A stretch of DNA of 5,121 nucleotides from an uncultured Clostridia bacterium (GCA_947177005.1 CAMWSZ010000254.1:1-5121); one strand, 5' to 3'. Counted from the first letter of the stretch, positions 1-5,121 are shown. Notes: generated from the letters alone by a model not told the origin. Translations and numbers: made by a program.

Positions 1-367
1 ACCTATCATCTGTAGTCACAAAATAATTACATTCAGCTATCACCGCACAGGCTACATGATATGCATCTTTTTCTTTTATGCCAGTTTCCATGATGGCATT
101 GGCTATCCTCGCAATATCTTTCTCATTTTTATTACTGACATACAATGTTGCATACTCTTTCATAAACTTTTCAATAGCCTGCTTTTTCTGCGTTGACCTG
201 TTATTACTATTTTCAAAGTCAAGAATATATGATGTCACAAGTTCAACCTGTTTTTGCCTAATCATATCCTGAATATGAATCTTTGCCTGCGTTTCCAAAT
301 GAATACGCATCTGAGATTGAGCATCATAAGGACGATTATAACTACAGTTATCCAAATACACTCTCAC
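1..367 (-). CDS. PIN-domain ribonuclease, probable toxin (C-terminus cut by window edge)
   Basis: Translation of the minus strand from GTG at 367 gives 122 uninterrupted residues, beginning MRVYLDNCSYNRPYD and ending TTDDR at the window edge. The acidic residues expected of a PIN (PilT N-terminus) nuclease are all visible: D6 (VYLDN), E52 (LDFEN), D101 (KEKDAYHVACA) and D120/D121 (TTDD). PIN proteins are Mg2+-dependent single-strand ribonucleases, and many small ones are toxins of type II toxin-antitoxin pairs. I chose the GTG because the family usually starts at M-[RK]-[IV]-Y-L-D-N-C, and because an AGGAGAG-like ribosome binding site lies about 9 nt upstream. The frame stays open further upstream with no better start. 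Only the last residues are likely missing on the left. The position where a partner antitoxin would sit (368-455) is short and runs straight into an insertion sequence, so no partner is visible. The PIN call is solid; the toxin role is inferred. Confidence 0.85.
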   Translation of the reverse strand, partial: MRVYLDNCSYNRPYDAQSQMRIHLETQAKIHIQDMIRQKQVELVTSYILDFENSNNRSTQKKQAIEKFMKEYATLYVSNKNEKDIARIANAIMETGIKEKDAYHVACAVIAECNYFVTTDDR

Positions 368-455
368 TTCTGTATTCTCTCCTCTTCGTCCGATAATTAC
401 TCCTATTGTTCTTATCTTACCATATTTATTTGAAATAGACTATGGATTTTATTAC
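368..455 (-). other. Upstream remnant of the PIN locus, abutting the IS left end
   Basis: These 88 A+T-rich bases separate the PIN start from the insertion sequence. Read on the minus strand, two frames carry short open stretches that run in from the IS boundary and stop (one at TAA 412-414). Either could be the tail of an upstream antitoxin gene removed by the IS-associated event, but both are too short to recognise. I see no convincing -35/-10 pair for the PIN gene here. Confidence 0.35.
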
Positions 456-476
456 GTAAGGGTCAAATCCCCCGCC
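456..476 (+). repeat. IS66 left terminal inverted repeat (IRL)
   Basis: It starts GTAAGGGTCAAATCC and matches the reverse complement of 3204-3224 at 19 of 21 positions. The first 15 bases are identical and the mismatches are at positions 16 and 17. The GTAA tip is typical of IS66 ends, where the transposase complex binds and cuts. Confidence 0.92.
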
Positions 477-503
477 TTGGCTAGTTAGCATATTTGTGAG
501 ACA

Positions 504-540
504 CTCTAAAAAGCACGAAAAAACTAGTAGTTTTTTAGAG
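504..540 (+). promoter_or_regulatory. Two mutually exclusive hairpins before the tnpA ribosome binding site
   Basis: CTCTAAAAA (504-512) is a perfect 9-bp inverted repeat of TTTTTAGAG (532-540). Nested within it, AAAAAACT (518-525) pairs perfectly with AGTTTTTT (529-536) around a 3-nt loop. Both structures need T532-T536, so only one can form. The outer hairpin takes up GAG 538-540, the first part of the tnpA Shine-Dalgarno GAGGAGG (538-544). This could lower tnpA translation in some transcripts, for example those reading in from outside the element. The pairing is seen in the sequence; the regulatory role is inferred, and the stems are A+T-rich and therefore weak. Confidence 0.45.
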
Positions 541-554
541 GAGGAATAACTATC

Positions 555-923
555 ATGGATCAATCAACTCACAATGTAAGGCGGGCCAGCTGGCTCAACA
601 TTATAACCGCATGCCAGCAAAGGCCGGTCAATGTTTCGGTGAGACAATGGCTTGCTGATAATGGTGTTAAGGAAAAAGCTTATTACTACTGGCTGCGCAA
701 AGTTCGCCGGGAGGCCTGTGAACAGATACAGCTTCCTGCTGTTACAGCGCCGGCTGAAGTTTCATTTGCCGAATTACCAATCCCGGTACCGGCTCCTGAA
801 AAACCTGCAACGGCCAATAACACCGTAGCTGTTATCAATGCTAATGGTATAACTCTTGAAATATCCAACGATATTTCGGAGTCTCTCCTTTGCATGCTTC
901 TTAAGGAGGTGGCACATGCTTGA
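555..923 (+). CDS. tnpA: IS66 family accessory transposition protein TnpA
   Basis: A 122-residue protein, the usual size of IS66 Orf1/TnpA. Residues about 9-53 (RRASWLNIITACQQ ... VRQWLADNGVKEKAYYYWLRKVR) match the family's N-terminal helix-turn-helix region, which in other members reads roughly W..I...W..S..S...FC...GIS...FYYWKRRLR. It is followed by a low-complexity Ala/Pro linker at about 62-86 and a short hydrophobic C-terminal segment, as in relatives. It is thought to bind DNA and assist TnpC, and it has no catalytic motif. The start at 555 is preceded by GAGGAGG (538-544) at a long 10-nt spacing. The stop TGA at 921-923 overlaps the tnpB start by 8 bp (ATGCTTGA), indicating translational coupling. 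Confidence 0.88.
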   Translation: MDQSTHNVRRASWLNIITACQQRPVNVSVRQWLADNGVKEKAYYYWLRKVRREACEQIQLPAVTAPAEVSFAELPIPVPAPEKPATANNTVAVINANGITLEISNDISESLLCMLLKEVAHA

Positions 924-1272
924 GGATGCACCCGGGATCCGGCGGGTCGTGCTTGCTTGTGGGACCGTAGATCTCCGCAAAGGGATTGACGGGCTTGCAA
1001 TGATCATTGGAGATAAATACAGGCAGAACCCATTCGAAAAAGGAACCCTGTTTTTATTCTGCGGCCAGCGCTCCGACAGGATCAAAGGACTTCTGTGGAT
1101 GGGCACAGGATTTCTTCTACTATACAAACGCTTTGAAGACGGCCGCCTTTCCTGGCCAAGAAATACACAGGAAGCTGCGGATCTTACGGAAGAACAATTC
1201 CGTTACCTGATGATGGGGTTAAACCCGTTGGAGCCAAAGATCAAAGATGTAAACCCCGGAAAAATATACTGA
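916..1272 (+). CDS. tnpB: IS66 family accessory transposition protein TnpB (IS66 Orf2)
   Basis: A 118-residue protein carrying the TnpB signature along its whole length: GTVDLRKGIDGLA at residues 16-28, then TLFLFCGQRSDRIKGLLW and GFLLLYKRFEDGRLSWPR. This is the standard size for IS66 Orf2, a small protein required for transposition whose biochemical role is poorly defined. The start ATG at 916 is chosen because AAGGAGG (903-909) lies 6 nt upstream and because it gives the normal family N-terminus. An upstream in-frame ATG at 856 would add 20 residues, but it lies inside tnpA and lacks a ribosome binding site. The gene overlaps the end of tnpA by 8 bp, so the two are presumably made from one transcript. 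Confidence 0.92.
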   Translation: MLEDAPGIRRVVLACGTVDLRKGIDGLAMIIGDKYRQNPFEKGTLFLFCGQRSDRIKGLLWMGTGFLLLYKRFEDGRLSWPRNTQEAADLTEEQFRYLMMGLNPLEPKIKDVNPGKIY

Positions 1273-1543
1273 TGTTTGTGCAGAACAGAGAAAATTTCTT
1301 CCCTTTTTCAGCGTGAAAATCATCCCTGTACAGGCACTGTCCGATGCTGATGTGGGAATGTCAGGCTGTTTCTCCTGTGCCTGATAAAGAATAGCCGTAC
1401 CTTGAAAACTTTATATTTAAAAGCCCTGAAAGGGGATGTTACAAAGCCTGAACCTGTAGCAGAATGACGGATCTGTTTCCTGGCGGAAGTGGCTTTTTAA
1501 CTGTATTTCTGCTATACTTGTATAGAAAGAAAGGACGGTCTGT
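1273..1543 (+). other. Intergenic region between tnpB and tnpC inside the IS
   Basis: This 271-bp stretch has no recognisable gene. A 14-codon reading frame begins at ATG 1272-1274, overlapping the tnpB stop as TGATG, and ends at TGA 1314-1316. It has no recognisable product and is probably chance. Small inverted repeats are present: palindrome CCTGTACAGG at 1325-1334, TCAGGC 1361-1366 with GCCTGA 1379-1384, and CCCT 1424-1427 with AGGG 1431-1434. None is followed by a T run. The right end carries a candidate tnpC promoter. Confidence 0.5.
1510..1518 (+). promoter_or_regulatory. Candidate extended -10 promoter for tnpC
   Basis: TGCTATACT contains an extended -10 (TG-n-TATACT) with five of six matches to TATAAT in the hexamer. 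The -35 region at about 1490-1495 (TGGCTT) is poor, as is tolerated in extended -10 promoters. Transcription would begin around 1525, giving a short leader before the AAGGA ribosome binding site (1531-1535) and the ATG at 1544. This would let the transposase be expressed separately from tnpA-tnpB. Motif-based only. Confidence 0.45.
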
Positions 1544-3181
1544 ATGTGTCAGAAGTTTACAGCAGATGAACTGAATATCATGGATCACGAGACCAAGAAC
1601 GATGTCATCTATCAGATGCAGGATCGTCTTGACAAGCTTGAACATGATTATGAAAACCTCATGGAACAGGTCAGACTTTCAAATCAGCAGCGTTTCGGCC
1701 GTCATACGGAAAAACTGGACGAAATCGCAGGGCAGCTTTCTCTCTTCAATGAAGCAGAAGCGTGCTTTGATGAACAGTGTCCTGAACCGGCTATTGATGA
1801 TGTTGTCAGTAAAGCATTAAAGCCGGCGCACAGGGCAAAGAAAAAAGGACAGCGTGAAGAAGATCTCAGGGATTTCCCACAGGAAGAGATCCCGCATGAT
1901 GTCCCGGCAGAGAAGCTTAATACCCTGTTTGGTGAAGGCAGCTATAAAAGTATGCCGGATGAGATCTGCTGGCAGCTGCGTTTTGAGCCCGCCAGGTGGA
2001 TCGCTGAAAAGCACATCATCAAGGTATATGTGGGAACGGATGGTCTGCATCAGGATGAATTCCTTCGTGGTGACCACCCGGATACCCTGTACAGGGGCAG
2101 CATAGCGACCCCTTCGCTATTGGCCGGGATCATTAACTCCAAATATGTGAACAGCAGTCCGCTGGACCGTACCGCCAGAGAGTTTCAAATAAATGGATTA
2201 AATTTATCCAAACAGACCATGTCCAACTGGGTGGTGTGGTCGGCGGAAAGATTTTTCCAGCCGGTATACGGCCTGATGAAGGAGATCCAGCTGCAGGCAC
2301 ATGTAAACCAGTGTGACGAGACTCCCCTGGAAGTGATCCATGATGACAGACCCGCAGGCAGTAAAAGCTACATGTGGGTGCATCTCACCGGAGAACTGAG
2401 TCCTTGTCCGAAGATCATTGTGTATGAGTATCAGAAGACCAGACACAGTGATCATCCGAAGGAGTACTACAGGGACTTCAAAGGAGTCCTTATGACGGAT
2501 GGCCTGGAACAATACCACAAACTTGCCAGGGAGCAGGATAGGCTGGTCAATGCCAACTGTTTTGCCCATGCCAGACGCCACTTTGCCAATGCCATCAAAG
2601 CTATGGGCAAAGGGAACGGGGAAGCGGTCAAAGCTTCTGTGGCATATAAAGCGCTGGTACGCATCGGAGCTATCTATGATCTGGAAGGAACTCTTAAAAG
2701 TCTTACCCCTGAGGCGCGCCTGAAAGAACGCCAGACTTCCATCAAGCCATTGGTGGAGGAATACTTTGCGTGGATAAAGGACGTTTTCAGACAGGGACTG
2801 GTCCTTCCGAAAAGCGAAACGGCAAAAGGCCTTGCGTACAGCATCAATCAGGAAGAATATCTTAAGGTATTCCTGACAGATGGCGAGGTTCCCATCGATG
2901 ATTCTGCATCGGAACGGGCGCTCAGAAATTTTACCATCGGCCGCAAGAATTGGATGACCATCAATACTGTCCGCGGGGCTCAGGCGAGTGCAGTCATTTA
3001 CAGCATTACAGAAACAGCCAGGACAAATGGGCTAAATGTGTATTATTATATCAAGTATCTGCTGGAGCAGCTGGCAGCACTTATAGATGAGCAGGGAAAT
3101 ATAGAACAATCAAAGCTGGAGCCACTCATGCCTTGGTCAAAGAGTTTACCAGTTGATTGTTACAGTAAGCGCCGCAGCTAA
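1544..3181 (+). CDS. tnpC: IS66 family DDE transposase TnpC
   Basis: A 545-residue protein, full length for the catalytic IS66 transposase. A coiled-coil/leucine-zipper N-terminus spans about 20-70 (QMQDRLDKLEHDYENLMEQV, then the RFGRHTEKLD motif). A basic linker (about 95-105) is followed by a region at 110-165 where the IS66 zinc-finger module normally lies. The DDE domain has candidate catalytic residues D258 (NQCDETP), D319 (VLMTDGLEQY) and E457 (DSASERALRNF), plus the family motifs SYMWVH, YEYQKTR, NCFAHARRHF and FTIGRKNW. The C-terminal IS66 tail (SAVIYSITETARTNGLN ... LMPWSKSLP) is present. The zinc-finger region has no CxxC pairs, which I believe is a trait of this clostridial subgroup. 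AAGGA (1531-1535) supports the start; the next in-frame ATG, at 1580, would remove 12 residues. It catalyses strand cleavage and transfer at the element ends. Confidence 0.93.
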   Translation: MCQKFTADELNIMDHETKNDVIYQMQDRLDKLEHDYENLMEQVRLSNQQRFGRHTEKLDEIAGQLSLFNEAEACFDEQCPEPAIDDVVSKALKPAHRAKKKGQREEDLRDFPQEEIPHDVPAEKLNTLFGEGSYKSMPDEICWQLRFEPARWIAEKHIIKVYVGTDGLHQDEFLRGDHPDTLYRGSIATPSLLAGIINSKYVNSSPLDRTAREFQINGLNLSKQTMSNWVVWSAERFFQPVYGLMKEIQLQAHVNQCDETPLEVIHDDRPAGSKSYMWVHLTGELSPCPKIIVYEYQKTRHSDHPKEYYRDFKGVLMTDGLEQYHKLAREQDRLVNANCFAHARRHFANAIKAMGKGNGEAVKASVAYKALVRIGAIYDLEGTLKSLTPEARLKERQTSIKPLVEEYFAWIKDVFRQGLVLPKSETAKGLAYSINQEEYLKVFLTDGEVPIDDSASERALRNFTIGRKNWMTINTVRGAQASAVIYSITETARTNGLNVYYYIKYLLEQLAALIDEQGNIEQSKLEPLMPWSKSLPVDCYSKRRS

Positions 3182-3198
3182 ACGGCGCTTAATTTTAT
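3166..3198 (+). terminator. Intrinsic terminator of the IS, overlapping the tnpC stop
   Basis: TAAGCGCCG (3166-3174) and CGGCGCTTA (3183-3191) form a perfect 9-bp GC-rich stem with an 8-nt loop, followed by ATTTTAT. The tnpC stop codon TAA (3179-3181) lies inside the loop, so the last tnpC codons double as the terminator stem. It would stop transposase transcripts just before the right inverted repeat. Confidence 0.75.
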
Positions 3199-3203
3199 AG
3201 GAG

Positions 3204-3224
3204 GGCGTAGGATTTGACCCTTAC
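3204..3224 (+). repeat. IS66 right terminal inverted repeat (IRR)
   Basis: Its reverse complement starts GTAAGGGTCAAATCC and matches IRL (456-476) at 19 of 21 positions. The terminal TTAC at 3221-3224 marks the right edge of the element; beyond it, sequence similarity between the two ends stops. Confidence 0.92.
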
Positions 3225-3265
3225 CTTAGGTCTAACTTTACCGTATCTTAATTCTACCTTAACTT
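3222..3265 (-). promoter_or_regulatory. Four 11-bp-phased repeats, candidate response-regulator operator
   Basis: On the plus strand four consecutive 11-mers begin at 3222, 3233, 3244 and 3255 and share the consensus TAnCTTAanTC. TA at positions 1-2 and CTT at positions 4-6 are invariant. Direct repeats spaced by one helical turn are typical of binding sites for OmpR-family response regulators. They lie immediately after, and just overlap, the stop codon of a histidine kinase stub (TAA 3259-3261), where two-component systems often control a downstream transporter. The first three bases (3222-3224) belong to the IS end, so the leftmost copy is partly formed by the junction. The repeats are seen in the sequence; the function is inferred. 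Confidence 0.45.
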
Positions 3266-3455
3266 GCATCAGGATCATTTGCGAGAGGAAGAAAGATCGT
3301 AAACTCTGTACCCTCACCCAGTTTACTTCTTACTGTTATCTCGCCGCCGTGGAGAACTATAATCTGTTTAGCAATCGCAAGTCCCAGACCGCTTCCTTCC
3401 GGACGCTCTTTGGTGTTCGTCCCCCTGTAATACGGATTTCTAAAAGTAATGTCAG
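3259..3455 (-). pseudogene. C-terminal stub of a sensor histidine kinase
   Basis: The minus strand reads YYRGTNTKERPEGSGLGLAI, then AKQIIVLHGGEITVRSKLGE and GTEFTIFLPL, before stopping at TAA 3259-3261. This is the end of a HATPase_c domain: the YRGTNT lead-in, the G2 ATP-lid box GSGLGLA, and the final LHGGEI...S..GEGT.F...LPL strands. Only about 64 residues remain. The sensor region, the dimerisation domain with its phospho-accepting histidine, and the N and G1 boxes are missing. There is no start codon or ribosome binding site, and the frame runs back directly into the stop of the synthetase gene. It cannot make a working kinase and is best read as a deletion remnant. The exact left join is uncertain, because similarity to kinases fades upstream of FRNPYYRG (about 3444). 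In intact relatives the response regulator gene would precede it. Confidence 0.8.
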
Positions 3456-3476
3456 AGGGGCGAGATAATCGCCCCT
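3456..3476 (-). terminator. Hairpin just after the synthetase stop codon, probable terminator
   Basis: AGGGGCGA (3456-3463) and TCGCCCCT (3469-3476) form a perfect 8-bp GC-rich stem with a 5-nt loop, 7 bp beyond the synthetase stop. The position fits a factor-independent terminator for that gene, but in that direction the stem is followed by CTGACATTAC rather than a T run. The tail may have been lost when the kinase fragment was joined here. In the plus direction TTTATT follows, so weak action against transcription from the IS side is possible. Confidence 0.55.
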
Positions 3477-3483
3477 TTATTGC

Positions 3484-5121
3484 TTACATTTCCACCAGTT
3501 GACAATCATGCTTTTTAAAGAAATCTACTCTCGGTTCCAGATACTTCAATTTATGACTCTCCACGTCTGCAATATAAAAAGAAACCGGCTCAAATATATT
3601 ACTCCAATCCCACAATTCTTCTCCCAAATTTAGATATTCTCTAAACATTTCACATCCTTCCGGTGCAATTGGATGAATTAGTATTGCCATAACCTTACAA
3701 GCATAAAAACAATCAATAACAAGCTGTTTTCTGAATTCCGCATTATTCGTGGCATCTGCAATCTTTACATTGTTTACCCAATGCTTGTTTACCCCCCGGA
3801 TAAAGTCATCTAAAACATAAGAGATACGATGAAACTCATGGTTATACATATAACGCTCATAATCAAGAACAGTTTTCTCTGTCATAAGTCTTATTTGTTC
3901 ACTCACATCGCCCTTAGGAATTTTTCCGTCACAATTATTCTGAATAGCATAGAAGCAGGTCCGGATTAGCCGGTTAAACACATTGGTTATTAAATTACCA
4001 TCTTTCAGAACCATATCTACACCAACCCTGTCTTCCTCTTTCATAAATACCTGCGGTTTAAAACCTACACTTTTGGAAGACAGACCCAAACTCATAAAAT
4101 GCATTCGCAACTGATCCTTAGTGTAATAATTAAGCAATTCATCTGCCATAGGAGGCTTTAATTCGGAACTGCTGCTGGCTTTTGTATCCATATACAATAA
4201 ATGCCTGTTGGCTATGATATGAGATAAGTATACTTTCTCCATATCCGGTACTTCCCCTTTGGGAACCTGTAATCCTGTAAATAACCCTGTCTGAGCGATG
4301 GCATAGAAATAAATGTTATCTTCTCCAATAAACTGATAAACTTTAGATTCCTCATCATACCACCACTTAGATAAGTCGGCTTCTTTTCCTTGCTCTTTCA
4401 AATATGCTAAAGTAAAGGAAATCGGCGCCCATAGCGATTCCGGCCATACCCAAAAGGTGAGGTCTTTTAATTCTTCACACTCCGGGAATGGTATACCCCA
4501 TTCTACATTACCGGACAGCCGAAAGGGAACCAGTGTCTTTCCGGAAGTATAATGAATGTTGCCGGCTTCCAATACATTTTTAGCCTTGTCACGGTCATCC
4601 AGATTTTCAAATTCAAACACAACAGACGGTTTCTTTTCCTCATTGGTTAATTTATGAGGGGGCAGCTTTGCTGCCAATTCTGCCAGGTCACCTATATACT
4701 TTCTTGGTACATATATTAAAGGTTTTTTCAAAAATTCTTCTACGGTATCTAACTGATACTTACGCGTATTTGTATTTTTTCGTAAGAAATCATTATATTC
4801 CTTTACTGCATGAATACAATCTTCTAAATCGAAATACCAGTTTTCCACATCTCTGAGGACAGGTTTTTTATTTGATAAGCAACTGACGGGATTGATAAGT
4901 TCCGAAGGCAAAAACTGATGTCCTAATGAACACTCATCGGCATATGCTTTTTCCGAAGTGCATCCCGGTATAGGACATTTCCCTGTTACTTGTCTTCCGT
5001 TTAAAAACATCTTTTTTTCTTCATCATAAAACTGAGGCATGGACATTTTCTTAATATATCCATTTTTGTATAAAGTATGAAACACTTTTTCTGATACCTG
5101 TTTGTGAATCGAACCTGCTTC
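3484..5121 (-). CDS. metG: Methionyl-tRNA synthetase-like class I tRNA ligase (N-terminus outside window)
   Basis: 545 residues are visible, and the frame is open to the window edge with no true start inside. The GTG at 5083-5085 is internal, because recognisable MetRS sequence continues upstream of it (EAGSIHKQVSEKVFHTLYKN). MetRS landmarks appear in order, numbered in the visible part. A zinc-knob-like set consists of C49, C54, C64 and H68 (CPIPGC ... ECSLGH). The segment NVEWGIPFP at about 205-213 matches the MetRS WGIPvP motif. WVWPESLW stands in for the usual VWxDA motif, followed by GEDNIYFYAI. The KMSKS-equivalent is at 314-318, and the helical anticodon-binding domain runs from about 375 to the end. 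The catalytic N-terminal half with the HIGH motif lies outside. It would charge tRNA-Met with methionine in the cytosol. The signature loop reads KASSS rather than KMSKS, and the zinc ligands are irregular, so this may be a second, divergent copy. The gene symbol is at family level only. Confidence 0.8.
   Translation of the reverse strand, partial: EAGSIHKQVSEKVFHTLYKNGYIKKMSMPQFYDEEKKMFLNGRQVTGKCPIPGCTSEKAYADECSLGHQFLPSELINPVSCLSNKKPVLRDVENWYFDLEDCIHAVKEYNDFLRKNTNTRKYQLDTVEEFLKKPLIYVPRKYIGDLAELAAKLPPHKLTNEEKKPSVVFEFENLDDRDKAKNVLEAGNIHYTSGKTLVPFRLSGNVEWGIPFPECEELKDLTFWVWPESLWAPISFTLAYLKEQGKEADLSKWWYDEESKVYQFIGEDNIYFYAIAQTGLFTGLQVPKGEVPDMEKVYLSHIIANRHLLYMDTKASSSSELKPPMADELLNYYTKDQLRMHFMSLGLSSKSVGFKPQVFMKEEDRVGVDMVLKDGNLITNVFNRLIRTCFYAIQNNCDGKIPKGDVSEQIRLMTEKTVLDYERYMYNHEFHRISYVLDDFIRGVNKHWVNNVKIADATNNAEFRKQLVIDCFYACKVMAILIHPIAPEGCEMFREYLNLGEELWDWSNIFEPVSFYIADVESHKLKYLEPRVDFFKKHDCQLVEM

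Larger units (their letters stand above)
456..3224 (+). mobile_element. Complete IS66-family insertion sequence, 2769 bp
   Basis: The element is bounded by 21-bp inverted repeats that begin GTAA and end TTAC, the characteristic IS66-family tips. It contains the three family genes in canonical order and orientation (tnpA, tnpB, tnpC), all with intact reading frames. It is less A+T-rich than the genes on either side. IS66 elements normally create an 8-bp target duplication, but the flanks differ here: TTTATTAC at 448-455 and CTTAGGTC at 3225-3232. The coding content suggests an element capable of movement. The missing duplication suggests that the present flanks arose by adjacent deletion or by recombination between copies. 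The length fits the family, although the 271-bp gap between tnpB and tnpC is longer than usual. Confidence 0.92.

Noticed and set aside
78..272. Plus-strand 64-residue hydrophobic reading frame
   Set aside because: It lies antisense to the well-supported PIN coding sequence, has no ribosome binding site, and its hydrophobic composition follows from the opposite strand.
504..536. Intrinsic terminator protecting the IS from outside transcription
   Set aside because: The stems are almost all A-T pairs and the T run is part of the stem rather than after it, so a conventional terminator is unlikely; a role at the ribosome binding site is the better guess.
856..915. Longer tnpB start at ATG 856
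   Set aside because: It would add 20 residues not found in TnpB, overlap tnpA deeply and lack a ribosome binding site; AAGGAGG sits properly before ATG 916.
1272..1316. 14-codon reading frame overlapping the tnpB stop as TGATG
   Set aside because: It is too short to recognise and has no independent ribosome binding site; chance is the better explanation, so it is only mentioned within the spacer entry.
1439..1645. Minus-strand 68-residue reading frame across the tnpC start
   Set aside because: It overlaps the tnpC promoter, ribosome binding site and coding start on the opposite strand, and shows no family resemblance.
3214..3468. Plus-strand 84-residue reading frame to the right of the IS
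   Set aside because: It is antisense to the histidine kinase stub, whose HATPase motifs are unmistakable on the minus strand, and it begins inside the IS right repeat.
3484..5085. GTG at 5083-5085 as the real start of the synthetase gene
   Set aside because: The frame is open to the window edge and the upstream residues continue the MetRS sequence; a protein starting here would lack the HIGH half of the catalytic domain.
1..5121. CRISPR array, tRNA, rRNA or a new multi-gene defence system
   Set aside because: No spaced identical repeats of CRISPR type, no tRNA or rRNA-like sequence, and no co-oriented group of unknown genes were seen; the content is explained by an IS66 element and its flanks.

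Overview
The window looks like chromosomal DNA of a low-GC Firmicute, most likely a gut Clostridium of the Lachnospiraceae type. This rests on AGGAGG-type ribosome binding sites, A+T-rich flanking genes, and protein families I recognise from that group (an IS66 subgroup, a PIN protein starting MRVYLDNCSYNRPYD, and a divergent methionyl-tRNA synthetase). The taxonomic call is an inference from family resemblance.

Layout: (1) 1-367, minus strand: a PIN-domain ribonuclease (probable toxin), cut by the left window edge, followed by 88 bp of upstream DNA without a recognisable partner. (2) 456-3224, plus strand: an apparently complete 2769-bp IS66-family insertion sequence with 21-bp terminal inverted repeats (19/21 identical, GTAA...TTAC tips). 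It carries tnpA and tnpB, which overlap, then a 271-bp gap with its own candidate promoter, tnpC (DDE transposase) and a terminator that overlaps the tnpC stop codon. (3) 3222-3455, minus strand: four 11-bp-phased repeats that look like a response-regulator operator, next to the C-terminal stub of a sensor histidine kinase. (4) 3456-5121, minus strand: a hairpin, then a large part of a methionyl-tRNA synthetase-like gene running off the right edge.

The three IS proteins act together in transposition, with TnpC as the catalytic subunit. The flanks are not functionally linked to the IS. The 8 bases on either side of the element do not match, so the usual 8-bp target duplication is missing. The element therefore probably marks a rearrangement joint between a PIN locus and a decayed two-component locus rather than a clean insertion. 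I see no convincing undescribed multi-gene system. The points that deserve a second look are the broken junctions, the operator-like repeats, the competing hairpins ahead of tnpA, and the altered KMSKS-equivalent motif of the synthetase.
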